Source: Geodermatophilus bullaregiensis (GTDB taxonomy: Bacteria > Actinomycetota > Actinomycetes > Mycobacteriales > Geodermatophilaceae). Taken from it: a DNA stretch of 64,000 bases. Below are positions 32,510 through 40,765 of the stretch, in pieces. Under the pieces are notes generated by a model. The model did no database searches, had not been told where the DNA came from, and saw only the letters and a program-made list of their open reading frames with translations. The stretch lies in NCBI RefSeq assembly GCF_016907675.1, contig NZ_JAFBCJ010000001.1, forward strand, positions 5,022,001 to 5,086,000. The letters are read 5' to 3'. The position numbers and the translations under genes are program-made. The first letter of the stretch is position 1. Each line of letters begins with the position of its first letter.

Positions 32510-33561
32510 CAGGCGAGCTCGAGGCAGGAGACGTTGAGGCCCGAGCCGATGCCCATGAGGAGCACGCGGTCGCCGCCGGCGAGGGAGTCCTGCTGGCCGG
32601 CCAGCGTGTAGGGGACCGACGCCGGGCCGAGGTTGCCCCGCGTCGGGAACGTCGTCGGGACCAGGGCGGGGTCGATGCCGAACCGGTCGCACATCGCCTT
32701 GGTGTGCACCTTGGAGACCTGGTGGACGATGTAGCGGCTCATGCCGCCGGCCCAGTCGACGTCGGCGGCGGCGTCGGCCCACATGTCCTCGGACAGCGCC
32801 AGGCCGGCGTCGAGCAGGCCCTTGAGGTCGGTCCGCATGAGGTCGTTGTCGCCGACGCACAGCTCGTGGTGCTCGGTGCCCGCGCGGCTCACCGACGCGA
32901 CCAGACGGTGCCCCTCGGGGTGCCGGTCGGCGCGGCCCAGCACCATGGCGACGGCACCGGAGCCCAGCGTCAGGGTGGCGAACTGGGCGATCACGTCCTT
33001 GGACGTCGTGCCCGGCTGGTCGAGCCGGTCGAGGGTGCGCTCTTGCACCGGCTGCGAGTCCTCGCCGTTGACGACGAGGGCGTACTCGACCAGGCCGGAG
33101 TCGATCATCGCGGCCGCCAGCTCCATGCCGTTGACGAAGCCCAGGCAGGCGTTGGTCACGTCGAAGTTCTGGCAGGAGCGCGGCAGGCCGAGCGCGTGGT
33201 GGACCGCCACCGCGGTCGAGGGCTCGAGGTACTTCCGGCTGACCGACGTGTTGATCATGAGGCCGATGCCGGCCGGGTCGACGCCGCTCTCGCTGATCGC
33301 CTTCGCGCCGGCCTCGGCGGCACCGTCGACGAAGGTGACGCCGTCGGCCCACCAGCGGCGTTCGCGGATGCCGGCCAGGCGCTCGAGCAGGCCGCGCCGC
33401 AGCCCGACGCGCTGGTAGGTCCCGGCGAGCGCGTCGTCGAGCGCGTCGGAGGTGACCACCCGGGTGGCGTCGGCCGTCTGCAGCGCCAGGACGGCGGTGT
33501 TGCCGAACCGGTGCGTGGCGTTGCCGTTCGTGCCTGAGCCGTTCATGTGTGGGCCGATCAT
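32506..33561 (-). CDS. oleA: OleA: acyl-CoA head-to-head condensing enzyme (thiolase fold)
   Basis: A 351-residue thiolase-superfamily protein related to FabH. The catalytic Cys139 is in FDVTNACLGFVNGMELA; the His and Asn are in YIVHQVSKVHTKAM and FPTRGNLGPASVP. In this pathway OleA joins two fatty acyl-CoAs to a beta-keto acid that OleD, OleC and OleB turn into a C25-C31 olefin. The ATG at 33561 has AGAGGA about 13 nt upstream; an ATG five codons later (NGSGTNGNATHRFGN) is an equally plausible start. It is the first gene of the operon, with a 160-bp leader containing no other gene. Confidence 0.9.
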   Translation of the reverse strand: MIGPHMNGSGTNGNATHRFGNTAVLALQTADATRVVTSDALDDALAGTYQRVGLRRGLLERLAGIRERRWWADGVTFVDGAAEAGAKAISESGVDPAGIGLMINTSVSRKYLEPSTAVAVHHALGLPRSCQNFDVTNACLGFVNGMELAAAMIDSGLVEYALVVNGEDSQPVQERTLDRLDQPGTTSKDVIAQFATLTLGSGAVAMVLGRADRHPEGHRLVASVSRAGTEHHELCVGDNDLMRTDLKGLLDAGLALSEDMWADAAADVDWAGGMSRYIVHQVSKVHTKAMCDRFGIDPALVPTTFPTRGNLGPASVPYTLAGQQDSLAGGDRVLLMGIGSGLNVSCLELAW

Positions 33562-33721
33562 CCGTGGGGTCCAGTCCTCTGAAGGGCCGACCTCTCACGC
33601 GCCGCCCTCGTCGTCGGGTCCACTACCCGGCCTTCTCCCTGCCATTCCGCGAGCCTCGACACCCCAGGAACGGTACGTGCGCCCGCGCGGGGGGCTCCGG
33701 TCGGCCGGGACGGCACCCCGC

Positions 33722-34102
33722 TCACGGGGCGTCGAACCAGGTGACGTCGTCCGGCTGGGCGGGGAAGGGGTTGGCCCACTCGGACGGCGTCCCGGTGATC
33801 GGCTGCGCGTCGGTGACGACCACGAAGGGCGTGCCGGGGTAGACGGCGAGCACCCGGGCGGTGGCGGTGAGCGTCTCGGTGCGCTCGAGGAGCTCGCCGC
33901 GGCGCAGCTGCTGCGTGGTCCGCTGCCCGCGCAGTTCCTCCCCGACCTCGGCGACCCACCGGGCGCCGTCCTGGGTGAAGGCGATCGCCTGCACCCGCCG
34001 TCCCGGGGGAGCGGGCTCGCAGCCGGCGAACTCGGCGAGCGCCTCGTAGAGCCGTTCCGCCTGGTCGTCGTCGCTCGCCCGGGGGAGGAAGAAGGCCACC
34101 AT
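33722..34102 (-). CDS. Conserved-looking hypothetical protein, 126 aa
   Basis: A 126-residue soluble protein. The sequence MVAFFLPRASDDDQAERLYE, the middle VQAIAFTQDGARWVAEVGEE and ARVLAVYPGTPFVVVTDAQP read as a compact alpha/beta domain. No catalytic motif or membrane segment is recognised. The ATG at 34102 is the natural start: upstream sequence is low-complexity and belongs to the end of the broken MFS gene. It lies between oleA and that pseudogene. Function unknown. Confidence 0.65.
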   Translation of the reverse strand: MVAFFLPRASDDDQAERLYEALAEFAGCEPAPPGRRVQAIAFTQDGARWVAEVGEELRGQRTTQQLRRGELLERTETLTATARVLAVYPGTPFVVVTDAQPITGTPSEWANPFPAQPDDVTWFDAP

Positions 34103-34201
34103 GCGCGCATCCTCTCCGCCGGTACCGACGTCCGGGCGGGGACGGCGTCCGCGCGGTGTGCGCACGACCGCTCCCGGTCCCGCCGTGGCGCCGGGCCGCG
34201 C

Positions 34202-35436
34202 TCACGGGGCAGCCGTCGCCGCGGTGCCGGCCGGGGGTGCGGTGGTGCCCTCGGCCGGCGGGCAGGCCGTCGATGATCAGCGCGGTCCCGGGCGTCAGGG
34301 CGAGCCCGAAACCGACGCCGAGGACGAACACGGTCGCCGCGGAGTGCCGGAGCGGAGCCGCGCCGTCGGCCTGGCGGGTCAGCAGCACCAGGCCGGCCGC
34401 CATCCGGCCCAGCCCCACGCCGCCACGGCGCGCGCGCCGAAGCGGTGCAGCAGGACCGGGGTGACCTGCGCGGTGGGGGCGATGCCGAGCGCCATCGGCG
34501 CCAGCCACGGCGCGGCGTGCAGCGGGGACTGCCCGTGCACGTACTGCAGCCACTGCGGGGCGAGGAAGAACAGGCCGAACGCGGCGGCGAACTGGAGGAC
34601 GACCGCCGCGCTGCCCACGGACAGGCCGCGGTCGCGGAACAGGCGGACGCGAGCACGGGGTGCCGGCTGTGCAGCTCGTGGACGACGAAGGCCGCGAGGA
34701 GCACCAGCCCGGCGGCCAGGGCGGTCGGGGTCGTCCCGTCGGTCCACCCGCGCTCGGGTCCCTCGATGATCCCCCGGACGAGGCCCCCGAGGCCGCCGAG
34801 CGCCAGCGCGCCGCCGAGCGGGTCGAGGGGCACGTCCGGGTCGCGCGACGGCGGGACGACCACGGCGCACAGCAGCGCGACGGCGGCGGACAGGGCGCCG
34901 AAGGTGATCTGGACGCTGCCCCACCACGCGAACTCCAGGAGGACGCCCGCGAGCGACAGCCCCAGCAGCGCGCCGGCGCCGGAGACCGCGGACCACACGC
35001 TGCTCGCCGAGGCCCGGCGCTCCGGCGGGTGGGCGTCGACCAGCACCGACAGCGTGGCCGGCATGACCGCCGCGCCCCCGGCCCCGGCCAGCCCCCGCAG
35101 GACGACGTGCGCGGGGTCGGTGACCAGCCCGGACGCCGCGCTGCAGGCGGCGAAGGCGGCCAGCCCGGCCAGCAGCGCCGCGCGCCGCCCGAAGCGGTCG
35201 GCGGCGATGCCGAGCGGCAGCAGCAGGGCGGCGAAGGTCAGCGCGCACGCGTTGACCGCCCCCGTCAGCTCGGTCTGCGAGGCCCCCGTGGCGCCCGCGA
35301 CCTCCGGCACGGCCAGGGCCGGCGACGAGCCGGCGGCGATGACCAGCGCGAGGGCTGCGCACATGACGGCGAGCAGAGGGCCGAGTCGGCCCCGGATCGT
35401 CCGGACGGCATGCTGTTCCAGACGATCGATTGACAC
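34202..35436 (-). pseudogene. MFS drug-efflux transporter gene broken by frameshifts
   Basis: From a GTG at 35436 a DHA-type MFS reads well (LAVPEVAGATGASQTELTGA, then GIAADRFGRRAALLAGL, GLAGAGGAAVMPATLSVL, HELHSRHPVL). Near 34652 one base is lost and the match continues in a second frame (RVRLFRDRGLSVGSAAVVLQ, APQWLQYVHGQSPLHAAPWL, LHRFGARAVAA). Near 34415 it shifts again to VGLGRMAAGLVLLTR and FVLGVGFGLALTPGTALIID, with another break before a stop. Without repair the product loses half its helices. Two or more indels in one assembly error are less likely than decay, but a sequencing check is needed. Confidence 0.75.
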
Positions 35437-35446
35437 ACCCGTGTCA
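35431..35446. promoter_or_regulatory. Palindromic operator between divergent TetR and MFS genes
   Basis: TGACAC-ACCC-GTGTCA is a perfect 6-bp inverted repeat centred between the start codons. TTGACA, a good -35 hexamer, overlaps its left arm on the plus strand. This is the expected position and form for a TetR-family operator controlling both promoters. Confidence 0.65.
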
Positions 35447-35469
35447 GGCGGGCCCAGCACGGAGGCCGG

Positions 35470-36081
35470 ATGTCCCAGTGCACGACCCCCGGGCGACTGC
35501 TGGACGCCGCCGAGCAGCTGCTGGCCGTCCACGGACCGGCGGGCACCTCGGTGCGCCAGGTGCTGCGCCTGGCCGGCGTGGCCAACGCCGCCGCCGTGGG
35601 CTACCACTTCGGCGACAAGGCGGGCCTCGTGGCGGCGGTGGGCCGCCGGGTGGTCGACGAGGTGCTCGCCGACCGCGAGCGCGCGCTGCAGGCCCGGCCC
35701 GACGCCGCCGGGGTCGAGGGGCTGGTCGACGGCTGGGTGCGGCCGATCGTCGCGCTGCGGTGCGCGGGTCGGGGCCGCTACGCCGCGCGCGTGTTCACGC
35801 GGCTGTTCGACGAGCCGCGCGAGCGGTGGGAGGCCAACGGCGCGGCGGCGGTGCGGGCCTCGGCCGACCGCTACTGCGCCGCCCTGGCGCCCCTGCTGCC
35901 GCACCTGGGCGGGAGCGAGCTGGCGTGGCGCTGGCAGAGCGTCACCGCGACGACGGACTTCTACGCCATCGGCGCGCTCGACGACGCCGAGCCGGCGCCG
36001 GGCCCGGACGACGTCGACCGGCACGTGCGCCGGCTGGTGGTACCGGGCAGTGCGCTGCTGCGTGCCGACGCGACCGACTGA
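35470..36081 (+). CDS. TetR family regulator
   Basis: A 203-residue TetR regulator: GRLLDAAEQLLAVHGPAGTS, VRQVLRLAGVANAAAVGYHF and GDKAGLVAAVGRRVVDEVLA form the helix-turn-helix and dimer start. The C-terminal ligand pocket has no specific marker. The ATG has CGGAGG upstream. It is divergent from the decayed MFS exporter and a perfect palindrome lies between them, so it probably repressed that exporter and itself. It is followed after 12 bp by a flavin monooxygenase gene, so in this strain the remaining target may be that operon. Confidence 0.85.
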   Translation: MSQCTTPGRLLDAAEQLLAVHGPAGTSVRQVLRLAGVANAAAVGYHFGDKAGLVAAVGRRVVDEVLADRERALQARPDAAGVEGLVDGWVRPIVALRCAGRGRYAARVFTRLFDEPRERWEANGAAAVRASADRYCAALAPLLPHLGGSELAWRWQSVTATTDFYAIGALDDAEPAPGPDDVDRHVRRLVVPGSALLRADATD

Positions 36082-36093
36082 CGGGGGGACGGG

Positions 36094-37272
36094 ATGAGGG
36101 CACTCGTGGTGGGCGGCGGTGTCGCCGGCCCGGTCACCGCCATGGCCCTGCAGAAGGCGGGCATCGACGTCACCGTGCACGAGGCGCACCCGGCTCCCGA
36201 CGGCGACGTCGGCGCGTGGCTCGGGGTGCAGGTCAACGGCCTCGACGCGCTGCGGGCGGTCGACGCCGACCGGCCGGTCCGGGACGCCGGCTTCCCGACG
36301 CCGGTGATCGAGTTCCGCAGCGGGACCGGGCGGGTGCTCGGGACGCTGCCGACGGGCCGGGACGGCGCCGATGGCGTGTCGTTGCGGCGGTCGGACCTCT
36401 ACCGGGTGCTGGGCGAGGAGGCACGGCGCCGCGGCATCGACGTCCGACACGGCTCCCGGCTGGTCGCCGCGGCCACCGGCCCCGGCGGCGTGACGGCGAC
36501 CTTCGCCGACGGCACGACGCAGTCCGCCGACCTGCTCGTCGGTGCCGACGGCGTCCGCTCCACCGTGCGCGGCCTGCTGGACCCGGAGGCCGCCCCGCCC
36601 CGCTTCGTGCCGGTGCTCAACACCGCCGGCTACGCCGAGCACGCACCGGCCGGTGCGGAGGTTGGCCGGCTGACGATGGTCTTCGGCCGGCGCTCGTTCT
36701 TCGGCTGGCTGCCGGCCCCGGACGGGCGCACCTGGTGGTTCGCCAACCCGCCCGCGCCGCGGGAGCCGGCGCCCGACGCGGTCGCCGGCAGGTCGGACGC
36801 GGAGTGGCGGGCGCTGCTGCGCGACCTGCACCGGGGTGACCGCTCACCCGCGGTCGGGCTCGTCGACGCCACCCCGCACGCGCTGCGCGGGTGGACCACC
36901 TACGACGTCCCCGCCGTCCGCCGGTGGCACGACGGGCGCACGGTGCTGGTCGGCGACGCGGCGCACGCCACCTCGCCGGCCGCCGGCCAGGGGTCCTCGC
37001 TGGCCATGGAGGACGCCGTCGTGCTGGCCCGCTGCCTGCGCGACCTGCCCGTGGCCGATGCGCTGCCGGCGTACGAGCGGGCGCGTCGGCGCCGGGCCGA
37101 GCGGGTCGTCGCGCAGGGGTTCCGGACCAGCAGCGCGAAGGCGCCGCCCGCCGCGGGCCGCGTGGTGCGCGACCTGGTGATGCCGCTGGTGCTGCGACGG
37201 CGCGACCCGCAGGCGTGGGTGCGCGACCACCACCTGGAGTGGGACGACCCGGTGGAGGCGGTGCGCGCGTGA
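36094..37272 (+). CDS. FAD-dependent aromatic-type monooxygenase
   Basis: A 392-residue class A flavin monooxygenase (PHBH fold). The FAD motif is ALVVGGGVAGPVTAMALQKA; the DG motif is DLLVGADGVRSTVRGLLD; the second FAD motif GRTVLVGDAAHATSPAAGQG is complete. These enzymes hydroxylate aromatic or polyketide substrates using NAD(P)H and O2, and some inactivate drugs. The ATG lies 12 bp after the TetR stop, suggesting one operon with the regulator. A role in modifying the same compound that TetR senses is a reasonable guess only. Confidence 0.87.
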   Translation: MRALVVGGGVAGPVTAMALQKAGIDVTVHEAHPAPDGDVGAWLGVQVNGLDALRAVDADRPVRDAGFPTPVIEFRSGTGRVLGTLPTGRDGADGVSLRRSDLYRVLGEEARRRGIDVRHGSRLVAAATGPGGVTATFADGTTQSADLLVGADGVRSTVRGLLDPEAAPPRFVPVLNTAGYAEHAPAGAEVGRLTMVFGRRSFFGWLPAPDGRTWWFANPPAPREPAPDAVAGRSDAEWRALLRDLHRGDRSPAVGLVDATPHALRGWTTYDVPAVRRWHDGRTVLVGDAAHATSPAAGQGSSLAMEDAVVLARCLRDLPVADALPAYERARRRRAERVVAQGFRTSSAKAPPAAGRVVRDLVMPLVLRRRDPQAWVRDHHLEWDDPVEAVRA

Positions 37273-37284
37273 CAGGCTCGGCGC

Positions 37285-38265
37285 ATGACGCGCGTCGGCC
37301 TGGTGCTGGGTGGCGGTGGCGTCGTCGGGCAGGCCTACCACTCGGCCGTGCTGGCGGTGCTGGAGCACGACTTCGGCTTCGACGCGCGCCGCGCCGAGGT
37401 GGTCGTCGGGACGTCGGCGGGGTCGATCACCGGGACCCTGCTGCGGCTCGGCGTCTCGGCGGAGGACCTCGCCGCCTGGACGGTGAAGGCGCCGCTGTCC
37501 GGTGAGGGCGACGTGATGCGCGCCGTCGCCGCGACGCCCGTCCCCGAGCTGGCGCCCTTCCGCCCGCTCGACCTGCTCCGCCGCCCGCTGCGGCTGCCGG
37601 GCCCGTCGATGGTGCACCGGGCGCTGACCCGGCCGTGGCAGTTCCGGCCGATGGCCGCCGGGATGACCCTGCTGGCGCCGGGACAGCACGACATCGTCGA
37701 GCAGCTGGCCGCGCTGCGCGAGCTGGAGGAGAAGGCGCCGGGGTGGCCGGCCGCCTCGCTGTGGATCACCGCGGTCCGCCGGCGGGACGGCCGCCGCGTC
37801 GTCTTCGGACGTCCCGGCACGCCGCCGGCACCGCTGCACCTCGCCGTCGCGGCCTCGTGCTCGGTGCCCGGGTACTTCGCGCCGGTCCGCATCGACGGCC
37901 GCAGCTACGTCGACGGCGGGGTGCACTCCCCGACGAACGCGGCGGTGCTCCGGGGTCTCGGGCTGGACCTCGTCATCGTGGTCTCGCCGATGAGCGGCTC
38001 GGCCGGGTGGCGCCCCGACTTCTTCGCCGCGGCCCGCCGGCACGCCACCCGGCTGCTGGACCGCGAGGTCAGGGCGCTGCGGGCGGAGGGGATCGAGACC
38101 GTGGTCTTCGCCCCGGGTGCGCGCGAGCAGCAGGTCATGGGCAACGACATGATGTCGCGCGCCCGCCTGAACGAGGTCATCTCGGAGTCGTTCCTCGCCG
38201 CCGGCCGCCGGGCCGCGGAGCCCGCGGTCGCCGACCTCGTCCGGCGGGCGGCCGCGGCCGCATAG
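37285..38265 (+). CDS. Patatin-like phospholipase
   Basis: A 326-residue patatin-family lipase. The glycine-rich oxyanion loop LVLGGGGVVGQAYH is at residues 6-19, the nucleophile Ser44 in VGTSAGSITG, and the catalytic Asp210 in SYVDGGVHSPTNA, giving the Ser-Asp dyad. No signal peptide is present, so it is probably cytoplasmic or membrane-peripheral. It begins 12 bp after the monooxygenase stop and ends at a very strong hairpin. Substrate lipid unknown. Confidence 0.87.
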   Translation: MTRVGLVLGGGGVVGQAYHSAVLAVLEHDFGFDARRAEVVVGTSAGSITGTLLRLGVSAEDLAAWTVKAPLSGEGDVMRAVAATPVPELAPFRPLDLLRRPLRLPGPSMVHRALTRPWQFRPMAAGMTLLAPGQHDIVEQLAALRELEEKAPGWPAASLWITAVRRRDGRRVVFGRPGTPPAPLHLAVAASCSVPGYFAPVRIDGRSYVDGGVHSPTNAAVLRGLGLDLVIVVSPMSGSAGWRPDFFAAARRHATRLLDREVRALRAEGIETVVFAPGAREQQVMGNDMMSRARLNEVISESFLAAGRRAAEPAVADLVRRAAAAA

Positions 38266-38280
38266 CGGCCCCGCGACGTG

Positions 38281-38318
38281 CCGGTGGGGCACGGCGGAGT
38301 CCCGCCGTGCCCCACCGG
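38281..38318. terminator. Strong bidirectional hairpin between patatin and cold-shock genes
   Basis: A perfect 17-bp stem (CCGGTGGGGCACGGCGG, loop AGTC, then its complement) sits in the short gap between convergent stop codons. It should end both transcripts. Confidence 0.85.
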
Positions 38319-38334
38319 GGCGATCAGACGGCGA

Positions 38335-38538
38335 TCAGATCGCGCGGACGTTCTCCGCCTGGGGACCCTTCTGGCCCTGCGTGACGTCGAACTCGACGCG
38401 CTGCGCCTCCTCGAGCGACCGGTAGCCGCTCCCGGAGATCGCCGAGAAGTGGCAGAAGACGTCGGCGCCGCCGCCGTCCTGCTCGATGAAGCCGAAGCCC
38501 TTCTCCGCGTTGAACCACTTCACGGTGCCCTGCGTCAT
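38335..38538 (-). CDS. Cold-shock domain protein (CspA family)
   Basis: A 67-residue nucleic-acid-binding protein, full length for the family. RNP1 is KGFGFIEQD and RNP2 is DVFCHFSAI, where the usual VFVHF has Cys in place of Val. The start [17 protein letters not shown] and the end [10 protein letters not shown] are canonical. It would melt RNA structure and may be induced by cold or growth changes. About 250 bp upstream are free of genes, compatible with the long structured leader typical of such genes, but I could not define a cold-box. Confidence 0.92.
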   Translation of the reverse strand: MTQGTVKWFNAEKGFGFIEQDGGGADVFCHFSAISGSGYRSLEEAQRVEFDVTQGQKGPQAENVRAI

Positions 38539-38791
38539 GTCGTTCTCTCTTCCGTGCTGGGGTGTCAGGACGGCGGAGTGCCGGTCCCGGGTCGCCGCAC
38601 CGACCGGCAGGACCGAGAGGAACGTCAGGCAGAGACGACTGCGGACGTTCGTGAACGAAGCAGAGGTACGACAGCGACCGGGGTCGACTGTACGGGTTCC
38701 CCAGCGCCGACGGGACGGGCCGCCCCGTCGGCTGCCGGACGGCGGCCGGCCGGGGCCCGCCGGGCACCCCTGCGAGCGGTCCCTGCCCTCC

Positions 38792-40027
38792 TCAGGTGGC
38801 CGGCCGGGCGCGCAGGGCCTCGACCTCGGCGGTCAGGGCCCCGACCTCGGCGGTCAGGGCGCCGATCCGCTCGCTGGCGCGGCGCGCCGTCGCCTCGGCC
38901 CCGGCCGCCCGCCGGTCGGCGTCCTCCGCGCGCTGGGCGGTCCGCGCCGCCCCGGTGAGCGCCTCCTGGCGGACCTGCTCGGCGGCCGCCGCGCGGCCGG
39001 TGGCCTCCTGCGCCCGGGAGCGCGCGTCCTGCTCGGCGCGCCGGGCCTCGTCCCGCTCCCGCTCGGCGTCGCGGGCCTGCTCCCGCGCGGTGGCCGCGGC
39101 GGTCCGCGCCTCGTCCCGGGCGGCGACGGCCTCGTCGCGCTCCGCCGTCCGCGTCCGGACGGTCGCGGTGAGCGTCTGCTCGGTGACGGCCCACTGCGCG
39201 CGGGCCCCGACGAGGGCGTCGTGCTCGCGGGCGGCGTCCTCGCGGGCGCGGGTCCCGGCCCGCCGCGCCTCCTCGGCGTCGCGCTCGGCCGCCCGGAGCC
39301 GGGTCTCGGTGTCGCGCGCCTGCTGCCGGGCGGCGGCCCGTTCCTCGCCTGCCCGGTCGCGCTCGGCCTCCGCCTGAGCGCGGGCCGTCTCGGCCTCGCG
39401 GCGCGCCTCCTCGGCGAGCTCCACCCGGTGCGCGGCCTCGGCCCGGGCGTCGGCGACCTGCTGCTCGGCGGTCCGCCGCGCGGCCCCGGTGGCGCGCTCG
39501 GCCGCCTGCCGCGCCTCCTCCGCCGACCGTCGTCCCTCCTCCGCCCTCTCCCGTGCGTCCTCGGCCTCGGCGCGGAACCGCGCGGCCAGCCGGGCCTGCT
39601 CCTCGGCGCGCAGCTGCGCGGCGTGGGCGGCGTCGACGTCGGACCGGGCCTGGGCGATCCGGGCCTCCACGGTCGTCTCGTCCCGGTACTGGTCGAGGGC
39701 CTCGAGGGCGGCGGTGAGCAGGGCGGACTGCGCCTCGGCGGCGGCCGCGGCCTCGCGGGCCGCCGTGGCCCACCGGCCCACCAGCTGCCGGACCCGGCCC
39801 TCCGGGGGGAGGTCCTCGGCCAGCGCTGATACGGCGGCGACCGCACCGGCGGCCCGTGGTGCGGCCGCCCGTGTTCGGGCCCGGCGGGCCGTCTCGGGGT
39901 TGTGGTCGGGTCGGTCGCAGAACCGCGGGGGCGGTCCGCTCCGACCCGGCACCCGTTGCCGGCGCGGTTCCGTGCACCCGGGAAACACGCAGTCCTCAGG
40001 GGAACCGTCCGTTGCCGGTTGTGTCAT
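38792..40027 (-). CDS. Long coiled-coil protein with N-terminal Cys/His (zinc-like) motif
   Basis: A 411-residue protein. The N-terminus has C13-x4-C18 and C37-x4-H42 (CVFPGCTEP and RFCDRPDHN), a probable zinc site. From about residue 85 to the end it is almost pure Ala/Glu/Arg heptad sequence (for example [20 protein letters not shown]), a single long coiled coil. This shape recalls KfrA-like plasmid proteins that bind DNA near their own promoter, although no KfrA helix-turn-helix is visible. The ATG at 40027 is preceded by AT-rich palindromes. It is divergent from the endonuclease-recombinase operon. Confidence 0.7.
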   Translation of the reverse strand: MTQPATDGSPEDCVFPGCTEPRRQRVPGRSGPPPRFCDRPDHNPETARRARTRAAAPRAAGAVAAVSALAEDLPPEGRVRQLVGRWATAAREAAAAAEAQSALLTAALEALDQYRDETTVEARIAQARSDVDAAHAAQLRAEEQARLAARFRAEAEDARERAEEGRRSAEEARQAAERATGAARRTAEQQVADARAEAAHRVELAEEARREAETARAQAEAERDRAGEERAAARQQARDTETRLRAAERDAEEARRAGTRAREDAAREHDALVGARAQWAVTEQTLTATVRTRTAERDEAVAARDEARTAAATAREQARDAERERDEARRAEQDARSRAQEATGRAAAAEQVRQEALTGAARTAQRAEDADRRAAGAEATARRASERIGALTAEVGALTAEVEALRARPAT

Positions 40028-40040
40028 GGACAGGACGTTA

Positions 40041-40064
40041 GATGCATAGATGCAACCATGCATC
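40041..40064. promoter_or_regulatory. AT-rich palindromic/iterated site upstream of coiled-coil gene
   Basis: GATGCAT, GATGCAA and inverted ATGCATC are spaced within 24 bp; GATGCA-ACCA-TGCATC (40049-40064) is a perfect inverted repeat. It begins 13 bp before the ATG at 40027 and could be an autoregulatory operator or partition-like site. The local base composition is far lower in GC than the flanks. Confidence 0.5.
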
Positions 40065-40178
40065 CATTGATGTCATCGATCAGCTGAACGGCAGGACACC
40101 CCACGAGTCAGTCCCCGATGGCTTCGTAGATAAGGTGTTTATCGGTAGCGATCCGGCAGGGAGTTGTGAGGTAAGCAA

Positions 40179-40619
40179 ATGGGGCGCAACCGGATTGAGC
40201 ACACCTGTGGCCAGCCTCGGGGCACATGGCGTACCTGCCCCTGCACCGTTGTTGTCGTGGCCGAGAGCAAACGGAGGTGGGAGGAGCGCAACCGGCACAC
40301 TCGCCGCGACTCGGACCTCAAGCGCCGCTATGGCGTGACCGCTGCCACGTACGACCAGATGCGCGAAGACCAGGGCTTCCGCTGCGCACTGTGCCGTACC
40401 CACGAAGACGACCTGCCGCTGCTCACCACTGGGCGACCCCGGCGCGATGGCTCACCCGCGGTCAACACGGTCAAATTGGTGGTCGATCACTGCCACACCT
40501 CAGGGGTCACGCGCAGTCTGATCTGCCACCGGTGCAACGTCCTGGTCGGCCACGCAGAGAATAACGCCGACCTCCTCGCACTGGCCGCTGAGTACGTCCG
40601 CCAGTGGGAGTGCTGCTGA
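40179..40619 (+). CDS. Recombination endonuclease VII-type HNH nuclease
   Basis: A 146-residue phage-type nuclease. The endonuclease VII zinc/catalytic core is clear: C69-A-L-C72, then VVDHCHTSGVTRSLICHRCN, with Asp103, His104, His106 and Cys116/Cys119. An additional Cys-rich start (HTCGQPRGTWRTCPC) may bind a second metal. The ATG is preceded by GAGG about 8 nt upstream. Enzymes of this family resolve branched DNA or make strand breaks. Its stop overlaps the start of the 48-aa ORF (ATGA). The gene has lower GC than its neighbours, consistent with transfer. Confidence 0.85.
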   Translation: MGRNRIEHTCGQPRGTWRTCPCTVVVVAESKRRWEERNRHTRRDSDLKRRYGVTAATYDQMREDQGFRCALCRTHEDDLPLLTTGRPRRDGSPAVNTVKLVVDHCHTSGVTRSLICHRCNVLVGHAENNADLLALAAEYVRQWECC

Positions 40620-40765
40620 TGAGCGAGCCGATGACGAGGGTGGGGTATCGGTTCCTGACTCGAGCGATCATGGTGCACTCGGCTGGCGGCGACACCACTG
40701 TGAGCGGCCCAGAGGACAACGACGACGGATCGTGCCACTGGACACCAGCCGGGGGGTCCCCGTGA
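40619..40765 (+). CDS. 48-aa ORF coupled to nuclease and recombinase genes
   Basis: An ORF of 48 codons that starts at an ATG overlapping the nuclease stop (ATGA) and ends at a TGA overlapping the GTG of the recombinase (GTGA). The predicted peptide (MSEPMTRVGYRFLTRAIMVH, then an acidic SGPEDNDDGS stretch) matches no family I know. Overlaps at both ends in the right frames support translation. It could be a coupling peptide, an accessory factor such as an excisionase, or a chance frame; proof needs proteomics or conservation. Confidence 0.5.
   Translation: MSEPMTRVGYRFLTRAIMVHSAGGDTTVSGPEDNDDGSCHWTPAGGSP

Noticed and set aside
38641..38660. LexA/SOS box upstream of the cold-shock gene
   Set aside because: The repeat is GTTC-GT-GAAC, the inverse order and wrong spacing for the actinobacterial GAAC-N4-GTTC box.
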